A program made the position numbers and the translations under genes. This document shows, piece after piece, positions 16,426 to 25,690 of a stretch of 64,000 bases of DNA. Below the pieces are notes generated by a model, which worked only from the letters and a program-made list of their open reading frames with translations, did not search any database and was not told the DNA's origin. Source of the DNA: Bacteroidota bacterium (GTDB lineage Bacteria > Bacteroidota > Bacteroidia > Chitinophagales > Chitinophagaceae). The stretch covers positions 21,669-85,668 of the forward strand of contig JAUZNZ010000022.1 in NCBI GenBank assembly GCA_030706735.1, in the 5' to 3' direction. How positions within the stretch are numbered: position 1 is the first letter of the stretch; every line of letters begins with the position of its first letter.

Positions 16426-16433
16426 TAATTTTG
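16426..16433 (+). promoter_or_regulatory. -7 element for the siroheme synthase-TauE gene
   Basis: TAATTTTG matches TAnnTTTG. The first ATG lies nine bases downstream at 16443, so the 5' untranslated region is at most a few bases. This favours 16443 over the TTG at 16431 as the start. Confidence 0.5.
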
Positions 16434-16442
16434 CGGCAAGTC

Positions 16443-18026
16443 ATGCAGTCTGACCATCCCATATCGCCAAATTCCGCGGACCCTGGGGAAAGACCTGCGG
16501 ACCTTGCGGCAGGACACAATAATCTGTTCCCGGTCTTCATCAAGCTCGAGCAATTGCGGTTGCTGATCGTAGGCGGCGGAAATGTGGGATTGGAGAAGCT
16601 GCAGGCCGTCCTGCAAAACTCTCCGGCCACCCGCATCAGGCTGGTGGCGTCTTCCATCAGTGAAAATGTGAGGGAATTGGCGGCGGGCTATCCGGGTGTC
16701 GAATTGCTCGAACGGCCTTACCTGACCGAAGACCTGGATCAGGCCGACCTGGTGATCGTGGCGGTCAATGACCGTGAGATCAGCCGGACCATCGGCTGCG
16801 AAGCCAAGGGCAGGGGGAAGCTCGTCAACGTAGCGGACACACCGGACCTCTGCGATTTTTATCTAAGCTCCATTGTCAGGAAGGGAAACCTCAAGATCGC
16901 CATTTCGACGAATGGCAAATCCCCCACCATCGCCAAGCGGCTGAAAGAAGAGATCAACGAGATGATCCCCGACGAGATCGAGGGTGTCTTGCAGAATATG
17001 CAGACCATCCGGCAGCGGATGAACGGCGATTTTTCCGAAAAGGTCCGGCAACTCAATGACCTGACGAAGGTATTGGTCGCCAAACAGGCGACTCCGGATC
17101 CGCTCCTGCCCGTCAAACGGAAGGAGAGCAAGTGGCAGAAGGTGGTCAAGTGGTGTCTGTTCGCGTTCTTCTTCATGATCCTCGGGCATGGCCTCCTCTC
17201 CTATCTGCCTTTACACCGTTTCGGGGAGCTGACCGACGACATCTGGCATGATGTGACCACACCCTCCTTTCTCATGATGGTGATGACGGGTTTCATTGCG
17301 CAAATGGTAGACGGCTCGCTGGGCCTGGGTTACGGCACCATTTCCACGACCTTCCTGTTGGCCAATGGCGTGAGCCCGGCGATCGTGAGCAGCCGCGTGC
17401 ATTCGGCGAGGGTATTTTCATCCGGCGTTTCGGGATACAGCCATCACCGGTTCGGGAATATCAACAAAAAATTATTCAAGGCGTTGGTAGTCCCCGGGAT
17501 CGTCGGGGCAGTCATCGGGGCGAGCCTCGCCTATTTCGGCAAGGCTTATGCGGACCAGGTACGCATACCCGTTTCCCTCTATACGGTATACCTTGGCTAT
17601 TATATCCTGCGGAAGGCGTTCAGGCGGAGGCAGCATGGAGACAAGGTCAAGCGGGCGGGGTGGCTGGCGTCTGCGGGAGGCTTTGTAGATGCGTTTGCGG
17701 GAGGTGGCTGGGGCACCCTGGTTACGAGCACGTTGATCTCGAAGCGGCGCAATCCGCGGTATGTCGTCGGATCGGTATGCCTCGCCGAATTCTTCGTCGT
17801 GCTTGCCAGCTCGATCACCTTCTTTATCTTCCTTAAAGATATTCCCCTGCGGGATGTGGCGGGTCTGATCGCAGGCGGCCTGATCGCCGCGCCTATCGCG
17901 GCCAGGCTGGTCGGCAAGTTCCCCATCAAGACCATGTTCATCGCCGTCGGTTTGCTCGTGATCATTACCAGCTGCAGCACCTTATGGAAGGCCGTGTCGC
18001 ACGTGCTCGCGCAACTACATCACTAG
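16443..18026 (+). CDS. Fusion: siroheme synthase N-domain (precorrin-2 dehydrogenase/ferrochelatase) and TauE/SafE exporter
   Basis: A 527-residue two-part protein. Residues about 25-225 match the Met8p/CysG N-terminal enzyme: an NAD-binding GGGNVG after FPVFIKLEQLRLLIV, VNDREISRTIG, and ISTNGKSPTIAKRLKEE. This domain oxidises precorrin-2 and inserts iron to give siroheme. After a basic linker, residues about 240-527 form a TauE/SafE (TSUP) membrane protein with two repeats, GFIAQMVDGSLGLGYGT and GGFVDAFAGGGWGTLV. This family is linked to sulfite or other organosulfur anion export. The fusion unites cofactor synthesis for sulfite reductase with a likely sulfite/sulfur-anion channel. No frameshift separates the parts. 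Confidence 0.88.
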   Translation: MQSDHPISPNSADPGERPADLAAGHNNLFPVFIKLEQLRLLIVGGGNVGLEKLQAVLQNSPATRIRLVASSISENVRELAAGYPGVELLERPYLTEDLDQADLVIVAVNDREISRTIGCEAKGRGKLVNVADTPDLCDFYLSSIVRKGNLKIAISTNGKSPTIAKRLKEEINEMIPDEIEGVLQNMQTIRQRMNGDFSEKVRQLNDLTKVLVAKQATPDPLLPVKRKESKWQKVVKWCLFAFFFMILGHGLLSYLPLHRFGELTDDIWHDVTTPSFLMMVMTGFIAQMVDGSLGLGYGTISTTFLLANGVSPAIVSSRVHSARVFSSGVSGYSHHRFGNINKKLFKALVVPGIVGAVIGASLAYFGKAYADQVRIPVSLYTVYLGYYILRKAFRRRQHGDKVKRAGWLASAGGFVDAFAGGGWGTLVTSTLISKRRNPRYVVGSVCLAEFFVVLASSITFFIFLKDIPLRDVAGLIAGGLIAAPIAARLVGKFPIKTMFIAVGLLVIITSCSTLWKAVSHVLAQLHH

Positions 18027-18986
18027 CAGGCTGCAGCCCCGGATATCGCTGTTGTCCATTCGCCCCGACACGTCAAAATTCCCATCCGGATAGACCTTGC
18101 CCACGTCATCCGTCGCGAGAAATGAGCAGGACCAGACATTCGCCAGATCGACGATATTCAGCACCCCCTCCCCGACCTCCTTGACCTCGAACGGGTCATC
18201 TTCGCTTCGGACCAGTACTTTCATCCAGGGCACGGGCGTGAAAAGGCCATTCCCTTTGGAATAAGCCTGCGAGAGCAACTCGGTCATTCCATATTCTGCA
18301 TGGATCAGCGGGACGCCAAGCCGGCTGGCCAGGATAGCATGCAATTCCTCACGCACCAGTTCCCGTCGGCGGCCCTTCATTCCCCCTGTCTCCATGACGA
18401 CCGTATGCCGCAAGGCGAGTGAATATTCCTCTGAAAAGTCGAGCAGCGCAAAACTTACCCCGATCAGCAGGGTCTTTTGTCCGGCCGCCTCGAGGCGGCT
18501 CAACAGGGCGAATAATTTTTCGTGATCGTAGAGATAGAAGCCGCTATCGGCATGGCCGCTCTTTCGGATCAGTTCGTCCACCATGAAGACCAGTGAAGAA
18601 TGGGAACGCTCCAGGTAAGAAGGCAGCAGACCGAGGATGCACCAGCCCGCCGTCGGACCGTAGTTCAATTCAAATCCTTTCAAACAGCTGTTCCTGTACA
18701 GGGACAGATCTTTCACCTCATGGCGGCTGTTGACGGAACCGGTAGTGCCGCTGCTCTCGAAGACGGCTTCGGGAATAAAATCCGTGGTCCGGACCGGCCG
18801 CTCCTTGAATAGGCGCACGGGCAGGAAGGGGATCCGGTCGAGTGCGGTAACCGCGGCGGGATCGACGCGCAGGGTATCCAGGAATTCACGGTATACGGGG
18901 TTATTTTGGGCCTGGAACCGGAACAGCTCCAGGGCCTGCTGCGTAAAACCTTGTCCTTCAATTTCAAATGGAGAGAATGGGTTCAT
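18015..18986 (-). CDS. LuxE-domain acyl-protein synthetase-like enzyme
   Basis: A 323-residue adenylate-forming-type protein. The phosphate-loop-like ESSGTTGSVNSRH, LGLLPSYLERSHSSLVFMV and AEYGMTELLSQAY are typical of the LuxE/acyl-CoA synthetase-related family seen in many Bacteroidota. It probably activates or transfers an acyl group; the substrate is unknown. ATG at 18984-18986 is chosen because homologous-looking sequence starts with NPFSPFE; an upstream in-frame ATG adds 11 unlikely residues. The 3' end overlaps the fusion gene by 12 bp, tail to tail. Confidence 0.75.
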   Translation of the reverse strand: MNPFSPFEIEGQGFTQQALELFRFQAQNNPVYREFLDTLRVDPAAVTALDRIPFLPVRLFKERPVRTTDFIPEAVFESSGTTGSVNSRHEVKDLSLYRNSCLKGFELNYGPTAGWCILGLLPSYLERSHSSLVFMVDELIRKSGHADSGFYLYDHEKLFALLSRLEAAGQKTLLIGVSFALLDFSEEYSLALRHTVVMETGGMKGRRRELVREELHAILASRLGVPLIHAEYGMTELLSQAYSKGNGLFTPVPWMKVLVRSEDDPFEVKEVGEGVLNIVDLANVWSCSFLATDDVGKVYPDGNFDVSGRMDNSDIRGCSLLVM

Positions 18987-19049
18987 GGTCGGTTTAGTCA
19001 ACGAATTGCAAAAATTCAAACAATAGTGGCCATTTTACGCAAAAATAGG

Positions 19050-19057
19050 TAGGTTTG
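19050..19057 (+). promoter_or_regulatory. -7 element upstream of the lipoprotein gene
   Basis: TAGGTTTG, an exact TAnnTTTG match, 19 bp before the ATG at 19077. No confident -33 element was identified. Confidence 0.4.
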
Positions 19058-19076
19058 CATATAACTATTCAGCCTC

Positions 19077-19514
19077 ATGAATCGTGTGCCCATACTCGTC
19101 GCGGCTTCGTTGTTCCTCCTGGTCTCCTGCAGCAAAGATAAGTTCGCCACCAAGCCTTCGTTAAGCATCAAATCGATCAACACCACGGTAGAGGTGCAAG
19201 GGATATTGGACGTCTTGTTCCAATATACTTCGAAAAAGGGGAACCTGGGCCAGGGCACATTCGTCGTCATTCGCAATCGCCTGAACCAGGAACCGGTACC
19301 CATCAATAGCGCCAATACGGATACGCTGACCGGTCCCATCCCGTCCTACCCGGATAATTCTTCAGCGGAGTTCGAGTTGAAGCTCGATTGGAATACGCTG
19401 CATGAGACTGACGACCAGGACGATTCGGTCATCATGAAGTTCGCGGCCATCGATCGCGACGGTCATTCGAGCGATACGATCCAATCCCCACTGATCATCA
19501 TCAAGCACCCATAA
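19077..19514 (+). CDS. Small secreted lipoprotein of unknown function
   Basis: A 145-residue protein with a signal peptide ending in a lipobox LVSC (Cys at about residue 19), then a charged SKDKF start and a beta-rich body with ELKLDWNTLHETDDQDDSV. No recognised domain. It is followed 20 bp later by a UbiA-like membrane protein and may share its transcript. It is probably anchored in the outer membrane, since no Asp follows the cysteine, though sorting rules in this phylum differ. Confidence 0.75.
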   Translation: MNRVPILVAASLFLLVSCSKDKFATKPSLSIKSINTTVEVQGILDVLFQYTSKKGNLGQGTFVVIRNRLNQEPVPINSANTDTLTGPIPSYPDNSSAEFELKLDWNTLHETDDQDDSVIMKFAAIDRDGHSSDTIQSPLIIIKHP

Positions 19515-19534
19515 ATCCTCATTTTTATCGCGGC

Positions 19535-20374
19535 GTGTTCAGAAAAATATTCGATCTCTTTATTTTCAGCAGTCTGTACATTGCGCTTTGCGCGGTGTTG
19601 ATGGTCGATCAAACCAGCCGCCTGCTGATCGGCGTGCCTTCGCCGTTGGATCTGAACGGTTTCGTCTTCTTCTCCACGATCTGCAGTTATAATTTCCATT
19701 GGTACCTGACCCCTCACTCCGTGACGGCTTCGCGACGGGTAGAATGGACGCAGGGACACAAGGCCCTCCACATGGTTCTTTACCTGGCGGGCGCGATCGG
19801 GGCGATCGTCTGCTTCGTCCAACTCCGCGCATTCTGGCCGGCCTTATGTTTCGGAGCCTTCCTCACCTTTCTGTATAGCGCGCCGAAGCTGCCCCAGACC
19901 TGGTTTTCTGCCCTGAAGAAGATCGCTATAGGCAAGACCGTCTTCCTAACCCTGGTCTGGACCTATGTGACCACGGTGCTGCCGCTCGTTGTCGCGCGTG
20001 CGTCCTGGACGGCGCCCTGCACCCTTTTTGTTTTGAGCCGTTTCACGCTGATCTATGCCATCTGTATCCTCTTCGACTACCGTGACCGGGAGGACGACAA
20101 GGAAGAAGGCATACGCAGCCTGATCACTTACCTGAACGAGCGGGGGATAGATATCACTTTCTATGTGTGTCTGGCCGCCTTTGCCGGGTGTACGATCGCG
20201 CTGATCCGCTATGATCATCCGGCCTTCCTGATCTTGCTGTTGCTGGTCCCCGGCATGATCGTGGGAGGGATTTACCGGCATGCGAAGACGAATTTTTCCG
20301 ATTACCTGTATTATTTCGTCCTGGACGGGCTGATGATGTTTTCCGGGCTGCTGATGCTGGTCTTCCGGATTTAG
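19535..20374 (+). CDS. UbiA-like polytopic membrane protein
   Basis: A 279-residue membrane protein with about eight hydrophobic helices. The acid-rich loop FDYRDREDDKEEG resembles the second Asp-rich motif of UbiA prenyltransferases. The first motif is not clear: the corresponding loop reads YNFHWYLTPHSV rather than NDxxD. It may be a divergent or non-catalytic relative. Start is GTG at 19535, as no ATG is placed early enough. Distance to the upstream lipoprotein is 20 bp. Confidence 0.6.
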   Translation: MFRKIFDLFIFSSLYIALCAVLMVDQTSRLLIGVPSPLDLNGFVFFSTICSYNFHWYLTPHSVTASRRVEWTQGHKALHMVLYLAGAIGAIVCFVQLRAFWPALCFGAFLTFLYSAPKLPQTWFSALKKIAIGKTVFLTLVWTYVTTVLPLVVARASWTAPCTLFVLSRFTLIYAICILFDYRDREDDKEEGIRSLITYLNERGIDITFYVCLAAFAGCTIALIRYDHPAFLILLLLVPGMIVGGIYRHAKTNFSDYLYYFVLDGLMMFSGLLMLVFRI

Positions 20375-20410
20375 TTATTTTTACGTCTAAACAGATCAAA
20401 CCCATCCATT

Positions 20411-21541
20411 ATGGCAAAGAGCAGCAAGGCAGATAGCAAGAAAAGAACGAAAGAACCATCCATCCTTACTCCACGGTCCCTCGAATTCCTGAAAAAATAT
20501 ATCGACAACGCTTCGCCCGTCGGTTTTGAAAGCAGCGGCCAGCGTCTCTGGCTGGATTATATCAAGCCTTATACCGACACCCAATTTACGGACCCCTACG
20601 GTACGGCCGTCGGTGTGATCAATCCCGACGCCCCATTCAAGATCGTGATCGAGGCGCATGCCGATGAGATCAGTTGGTTCGTAAACTACATCAACCCGGA
20701 AGGACTGCTGTACCTTAAGCGAAATGGCGGAGTGGATCACCAGATCGCCCCCGGGCAGCGCGTCCAGATCCATGGGAAAAAAGGGCCTGTGACCGCGGCC
20801 TTCGGCTGGCCTGCGATCCATACGCGACTCGGCAATCCCGAAACGAAGGAGCCGCAGCCCAGGGTAGACAACCTTTTCCTGGATTGCGGCGCGAGGAACA
20901 AGAAGGAGGTGGAGGACCTGGGCGTGCACATCGGCGCCGTGGTCACCTATAAAGACGGGTTTGAAGAACTGGCCTACGACTACTATATGGGACGTGCCTT
21001 TGACAACCGGGTGGGCGGGTTCATGATCGCGGAGACGGCGAGGCTGCTGAAAGAAAATAAGCGCAAGCTGCCCTATGCCCTGTATGTCGTCAATGCGGTG
21101 CAGGAGGAGGTCGGTCTGCGCGGAGCGGAGATGATCGCCAGGCGTATCCGTCCAAATATCGCCATCGTGACCGACGTTACGCACGATACCGCCACGCCCA
21201 TGATCAATAAGATCATCGAAGGGGATGTGGTATGTGGCAAAGGACCTTCGCTAGCCTTCGGGCCGGCCGTCCACAACAAATTGCTATCGCTGGTACAGGA
21301 TACGGCGGAGAAGAACAAGATCCCGGTCCAAATGCGGACCGTTTCGCGGAGCACGGGCACTGATACGGATTCTTTTGCCTATGCCAATGACGGGTGTCCG
21401 TCCGTGCTGATCTCCATACCGCTCCGGTACATGCATACGACGGTCGAGATGCTGCACAAGCGGGATATCGAGCAAACCATCCGGCTGATGTACGAAACTT
21501 TGCTTATCTTGACACCGAGAACCAATCTCAGTTATCTGTAA
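20411..21541 (+). CDS. M42-family metallo-aminopeptidase
   Basis: A 376-residue cytoplasmic aminopeptidase of the glutamyl-aminopeptidase/endoglucanase M42 group, which forms large tetrahedral oligomers. Metal and catalytic residues are recognisable: EAHADE, GRAFDNRVGG, VQEEVGLRG, VTDVTHDT and YMHTTVE. A lysine-rich N-terminal tail of about 15 residues precedes the fold. The stop overlaps the ATG of a small membrane protein by one base, coupling it to the following cluster. Confidence 0.9.
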   Translation: MAKSSKADSKKRTKEPSILTPRSLEFLKKYIDNASPVGFESSGQRLWLDYIKPYTDTQFTDPYGTAVGVINPDAPFKIVIEAHADEISWFVNYINPEGLLYLKRNGGVDHQIAPGQRVQIHGKKGPVTAAFGWPAIHTRLGNPETKEPQPRVDNLFLDCGARNKKEVEDLGVHIGAVVTYKDGFEELAYDYYMGRAFDNRVGGFMIAETARLLKENKRKLPYALYVVNAVQEEVGLRGAEMIARRIRPNIAIVTDVTHDTATPMINKIIEGDVVCGKGPSLAFGPAVHNKLLSLVQDTAEKNKIPVQMRTVSRSTGTDTDSFAYANDGCPSVLISIPLRYMHTTVEMLHKRDIEQTIRLMYETLLILTPRTNLSYL

Positions 21542-21717
21542 TGTCCCATTTGCTGCTCTATATCGATCCCGGCAGCGGAAGCTACCTGGTGCAGGTGATC
21601 ATCGCCGGCCTTCTCGGCGTCGCTTTTTATTTTAAAACCCTTTGGTCAAAAGTCCGGTCCTTTTTTTCCAGGAATAAAACCGAAGATCAGACAAAGAATG
21701 AAAAGGAACGCGCCTGA
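21541..21717 (+). CDS. Small membrane protein with IDPGSGS motif
   Basis: A 58-residue protein starting at the A of the upstream TAA. It opens with LLLYIDPGSGSYLVQVIIAG, has a single membrane helix and a basic/charged tail. Small proteins of this type with IDPGSGS or IDPGTGS are found near surface polysaccharide or sulfatase-type genes. That context is repeated here, with a methyltransferase and a sulfatase-fold protein directly downstream. Function is unknown; the next start lies inside its last codons. Confidence 0.75.
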   Translation: MSHLLLYIDPGSGSYLVQVIIAGLLGVAFYFKTLWSKVRSFFSRNKTEDQTKNEKERA

Positions 21718-23131
21718 GCCGGTCCAGCATCCTGCCAGTTTCCGGGATCCGTCGGGATTTATCGTGCGCGCCGGCACCATGTATTACCGACAGGTCGACC
21801 AGGCCGGCGCGCAGGATTATGAGCAGCTCATGCGGTCGGGCCTTTATGACCGACTTATTGCCAGAAAATTACTGATCCCGCATACCGAGGTTGACGAGGA
21901 CCTGACCGGCTCGGCGAAGCGATACAAGACGTTGCTGCCCCGGCAGCTCCCGTTCATCAGCTATCCTTCCGAGTGGTCACCCGACCAGCTGAGGGATATC
22001 GCGTTGCACAGCCTGGACGTCCTGGAACTGGCGCTTGACCATGGCATGATCCTGAAGGACGCCAGTCCGATGAACGTTCAATTCGACGGCGGTGCTCCGG
22101 TATTCATCGATACCTTGTCGTTCACGTCCTACGATGAGACCAGGCCCTGGGTCGCGTACCGGCAGTTCTGCGAGTGCTGCCTTTTTCCGCTTTATCTGCA
22201 TCGCTATGCCGGCGACGGCGTCCACCGGATCTTTGCGGCCTATCCCGCGGGTATTCCGGCTGCAGTGACTGCGAGGCTTCTGCCCGCGAAAAGCAGGCTG
22301 AGCAGCGGGGTCTGGATGCATGTCCTGCTGCAAAGCAAGATCAGGAGCGATGGAGAGCCCGGCGGCAGGACCCTCTCCTTCAGCAAAGAAAAGCTGCTGC
22401 GTTTGGTACATCACCTGCGCCATATTATTAAACAGATGAACCTGGTTGGGCGGGCGGGTACGGCCTGGAGCGGGTACTACGGGGAAGGGCAAGCGATGTC
22501 GGGCGATGGTTATCTTAAAGCGAAAGAAAAATTATTCCTTGAATTGACCGGGGAGATCGAAGCGGCGACCTGGCTGGATCTGGGCGCGAATGACGGCCAT
22601 TTCACGCGTCTGTTGGCGGGCAGGCTGCCGGCGGGCAAGGGGAAGCGCATCGTCGCCGTCGATGCCGACTGGCTGTGTATCGACCGGCTGTACCTGGCGA
22701 CCCGGAAGGCCGGAAAGGCCCGGGAAGACGCCGGGGACCCGACCATTTTCCCTCTTTGCGTGGACCTGTGCGAACCCACGCCGGCTGGGGGTTTTCGCAA
22801 CGAAGAACGGGCGGCATTCAGCGATCGCGCGAGGTCGGAGGCGGTTGTCGCCCTGGCGCTGGTGCACCACCTGGCGCTTGGACGGAGTATTCCGCTCGCG
22901 GGCATCGCGCAATATTTCGCGGAACTGACGGAGTCCTGGCTTATCGTGGAATTCGTTCCACTGACCGATGAACGGGCGCATGCGTTGATCCGAAACAAGG
23001 CGCTCTGGCATATCCCCTATGACCGGGCGGCGTTCGAGAGCGCTTTTGGGAACGCCTTCCTAATCGAGCGGTGCGAGATCATCCCCGGCACGGAGAGAAT
23101 ACTGTACCGGATGAAAAAGAAGAATGCATGA
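21698..23131 (+). CDS. Two-domain protein: kinase-like N-part and SAM methyltransferase (NoeA-like)
   Basis: A 477-residue protein. Residues about 100-160 contain HGMILKDASPMNVQFDGG and PVFIDTLSF, like the catalytic and metal loops of aminoglycoside/fructosamine-type kinases. Residues about 285-470 are a class I methyltransferase with WLDLGANDGHFTRLLA and a second strand RIVAVDAD. The whole resembles NoeA-type nodulation methyltransferases. It overlaps the small IDPGSGS gene by 20 bp and the next gene by 4 bp (ATGA), so the three work together, probably on a surface polymer. The kinase-like part is recognised by motif only. Confidence 0.75.
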   Translation: MKRNAPEPVQHPASFRDPSGFIVRAGTMYYRQVDQAGAQDYEQLMRSGLYDRLIARKLLIPHTEVDEDLTGSAKRYKTLLPRQLPFISYPSEWSPDQLRDIALHSLDVLELALDHGMILKDASPMNVQFDGGAPVFIDTLSFTSYDETRPWVAYRQFCECCLFPLYLHRYAGDGVHRIFAAYPAGIPAAVTARLLPAKSRLSSGVWMHVLLQSKIRSDGEPGGRTLSFSKEKLLRLVHHLRHIIKQMNLVGRAGTAWSGYYGEGQAMSGDGYLKAKEKLFLELTGEIEAATWLDLGANDGHFTRLLAGRLPAGKGKRIVAVDADWLCIDRLYLATRKAGKAREDAGDPTIFPLCVDLCEPTPAGGFRNEERAAFSDRARSEAVVALALVHHLALGRSIPLAGIAQYFAELTESWLIVEFVPLTDERAHALIRNKALWHIPYDRAAFESAFGNAFLIERCEIIPGTERILYRMKKKNA

Positions 23132-24684
23132 AGCGCTCTCTTTCCCATATCCCCTACTTCGTGCTCCTGCTGCCGGTATTCTTCGTGCTGCATGGATACC
23201 TGGAAAACTTCGGCTGGATAGAACCGGGAGCCTGTGCCCTCCTGGCGGGAGAATACATCGGTGCGGCGGCCCTTTGCTGCGGGGTTGCTTACCTCTACTA
23301 CCGGGACCTGGTGAAAGCGGCCATGATGACGGTTTGTCTTTTCGCCATCTATTTCTTTTTCGGCGCGGTGCACGATTTCCTTTACAACCATTCGATCTTC
23401 CTTCATCGTTATGCCATCCTGCTGCCCTTGCTCGCGGGCTTGCTGATCTTTGTATTCGTCGCGCTGAAACGGGCGGGTGGCGCGGGGGGTACGGAGGGCA
23501 CGGAGCGGGGGGCGCGGGGCGCGGGCCGGGCGAGGCAGACCTTTCCGCGGATCACGCTCTTTCTGAATACCCTGTTGATCCTCTATATCCTGACAGACGG
23601 GGCCAGGATTGTCTGGAAGGCGATCCATCCCGATCCGGACAAGCTATCCGTCTACAACCTGTTGCCGGCGGCCGGGTACCGCACCTGCGACACGTGCGCC
23701 AACCCGGACATTTACTTTCTTCTATTCGATGAATATGCCAGCTCCGCGGCGCTAAAGCAAGTCTATGGATACGACAACAGCGCTTTTGACCGCTGGTTGG
23801 AGGGCAATGGGTTCCATATCGTGACCGGCAGTCGCGGGAATTACAACTACACCCCTTTTTGCATGGCGTCGATCCTGAACATGTCTTATCTGCACGGGTT
23901 CAGAACAGGCGCCGGCGTGGACGTCCGCGATTTCGCCAGCTGCAATACGCTTATCCGCCACAACGAGGTCCTGCGTTACCTGGGTTCACGGGGATACGAG
24001 GTGGTCAACCTGTCCATCTTCGATCTCGCAGGCAATCCTTCTCCTTTCAACCAATTCCTTCTGCCGGTCAAAACGAACCTGATCACGGAAAGGACCCTAT
24101 TCTATTCGGTGTACCGGGATCTCGGATGGCATCTGTATACCCTCCCTGCCCCGATCAGCAAGGTTTTCGGCAACATCACCTACAAATCCCTGAAGGACAA
24201 TAATGCGATCCTCGAGCAAACGGAAGAAGCCGGCATGCACAAGGGCTCCACGCCCCGGTTCATTTATTCGCACTTCGAGATGCCCCATTCTCCGTTCTAT
24301 TACGACGCGCAGGGGCATAGCAAACCTGAGCAGCAGCTGGTAAAAGAAATGTTCCAGACGGGCGACCCGAAACCTTACCTCGGGTACCTGCCGTATACCA
24401 ATCGAAAGATCATGGAACTGGTCACGAGCATACGCCGGCATACGCATGATTCGGCAGTCATCATCGTGATGGGCGACCATGGCTTCAGGGACAATATTCC
24501 GGACTCGGGCTATGCGCATCATTTCCAGAACCTGAATGCCGTATTTATCCCGGACAGGGATTATCATTTGTTCTATGACAGCATGACCGGCGTCAATCAA
24601 TTTCGCGTCCTATTCAACAAATTGTTCGGGCAGAATTTCCGTTTGTTAAGCGACTCTACTATAACTTTGCGGGACAACAGATAA
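23128..24684 (+). CDS. Membrane-anchored sulfatase/phosphoglycerol-transferase-fold protein
   Basis: A 518-residue protein: about five N-terminal membrane helices, then an alkaline-phosphatase-superfamily domain with DIYFLLFDEYASS, a nucleophile region NYTPFCMASILNMSYL and the metal site MGDHGFRD near the end. The sulfatase cysteine motif CxPxR is absent; a Thr in YTP could be the nucleophile, as in LTA synthase-type or phosphoethanolamine transferases. A Gly/Arg-rich insert lies in a loop near residue 120. ATG at 23128 overlaps the previous stop (ATGA); a GTG 19 codons upstream is rejected. Confidence 0.75.
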   Translation: MKRSLSHIPYFVLLLPVFFVLHGYLENFGWIEPGACALLAGEYIGAAALCCGVAYLYYRDLVKAAMMTVCLFAIYFFFGAVHDFLYNHSIFLHRYAILLPLLAGLLIFVFVALKRAGGAGGTEGTERGARGAGRARQTFPRITLFLNTLLILYILTDGARIVWKAIHPDPDKLSVYNLLPAAGYRTCDTCANPDIYFLLFDEYASSAALKQVYGYDNSAFDRWLEGNGFHIVTGSRGNYNYTPFCMASILNMSYLHGFRTGAGVDVRDFASCNTLIRHNEVLRYLGSRGYEVVNLSIFDLAGNPSPFNQFLLPVKTNLITERTLFYSVYRDLGWHLYTLPAPISKVFGNITYKSLKDNNAILEQTEEAGMHKGSTPRFIYSHFEMPHSPFYYDAQGHSKPEQQLVKEMFQTGDPKPYLGYLPYTNRKIMELVTSIRRHTHDSAVIIVMGDHGFRDNIPDSGYAHHFQNLNAVFIPDRDYHLFYDSMTGVNQFRVLFNKLFGQNFRLLSDSTITLRDNR

Positions 24685-24706
24685 CTTCACCAATAAATGA
24701 TCCATC

Positions 24707-25690
24707 ATGGTTCGAAATAACTGGACGATCGGGGAAATACAGGAGATCTATCATTCGCCGTTGCTGGAGCTTGTCTATCGGGCCGCCACGGTCCACCGGG
24801 AGTTCCAGGATACGGGTGAAGTGCAGGTATGTACCTTATTGTCCATCAAGACCGGGGGTTGCCCGGAAGACTGCGCCTATTGTCCGCAGGCTGCCCGCTA
24901 TGATACGGGCGTCGGCGTGCAGTCCCTGATGAAGAAGGAAGACGTGCTGGCCTATGCGGAGAAGGCCAGGCGAGCCGGTTCCACCCGGTTCTGTATGGGT
25001 GCGGCCTGGCGCGAGGTGAGGGACAATAAGGACTTCGACAGGGTACTGGACATGGTCAAAGGAGTGAATGAGATGGGCATGGAGGTCTGCTGCACCCTGG
25101 GAATGCTCACGGAAGAGCAGGCCAGGCGCCTGGCGGATGCCGGTCTATATGCCTACAATCATAACCTGGATACTTCTCCGGAATATTATAATGAGATCAT
25201 ATCGACCCGCACGTACGGGGACCGGCTGAAGACGCTGGACAATGTGCGCAGGGCTGGCGTTACGGTTTGTTGCGGCGGCATCATCGGATTGGGCGAGACC
25301 CATGAGGACCGGATCGGCATGCTGCATACCCTGGCCAATCTTCCCGAGCATCCGGACAGCGTGCCCATCAACGCCCTGGTCAGGGTGAAGGGAACGCCGC
25401 TCGAAGACAACCCCAAGGTAGATCATTGGGACATGGTGCGCATGATCGCCACCGCCAGGATCCTGATGCCCAAAACGATGGTCCGGTTAAGCGCCGGCCG
25501 GACGGAAATGAGCCAGGCTGAACAAGCTTTTTGCTTCCTGGCCGGAGCCAATTCGATCTTTGCCGGGGAAAAGCTGCTTACCACGCCGAACCCTTCTTTT
25601 GAAGAGGACATGCAGATGTTCGACCTGTTGGGACTGAAACCGCGGGAAGCCTTTAAGGATGAGAAGGAATTGACGGTTCTTAATCCCTAA
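24707..25690 (+). CDS. bioB: Biotin synthase
   Basis: Radical SAM enzyme inserting sulfur into dethiobiotin. The 327-residue protein has the SAM cluster motif Cys52-x3-Cys56-x2-Cys59 in [12 protein letters not shown]. Conserved [21 protein letters not shown] and the C-terminal [14 protein letters not shown] follow. It stands alone, with no other bio genes nearby. The 3' end overlaps the opposite-strand response regulator by 11 bp. Confidence 0.96.
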   Translation: MVRNNWTIGEIQEIYHSPLLELVYRAATVHREFQDTGEVQVCTLLSIKTGGCPEDCAYCPQAARYDTGVGVQSLMKKEDVLAYAEKARRAGSTRFCMGAAWREVRDNKDFDRVLDMVKGVNEMGMEVCCTLGMLTEEQARRLADAGLYAYNHNLDTSPEYYNEIISTRTYGDRLKTLDNVRRAGVTVCCGGIIGLGETHEDRIGMLHTLANLPEHPDSVPINALVRVKGTPLEDNPKVDHWDMVRMIATARILMPKTMVRLSAGRTEMSQAEQAFCFLAGANSIFAGEKLLTTPNPSFEEDMQMFDLLGLKPREAFKDEKELTVLNP

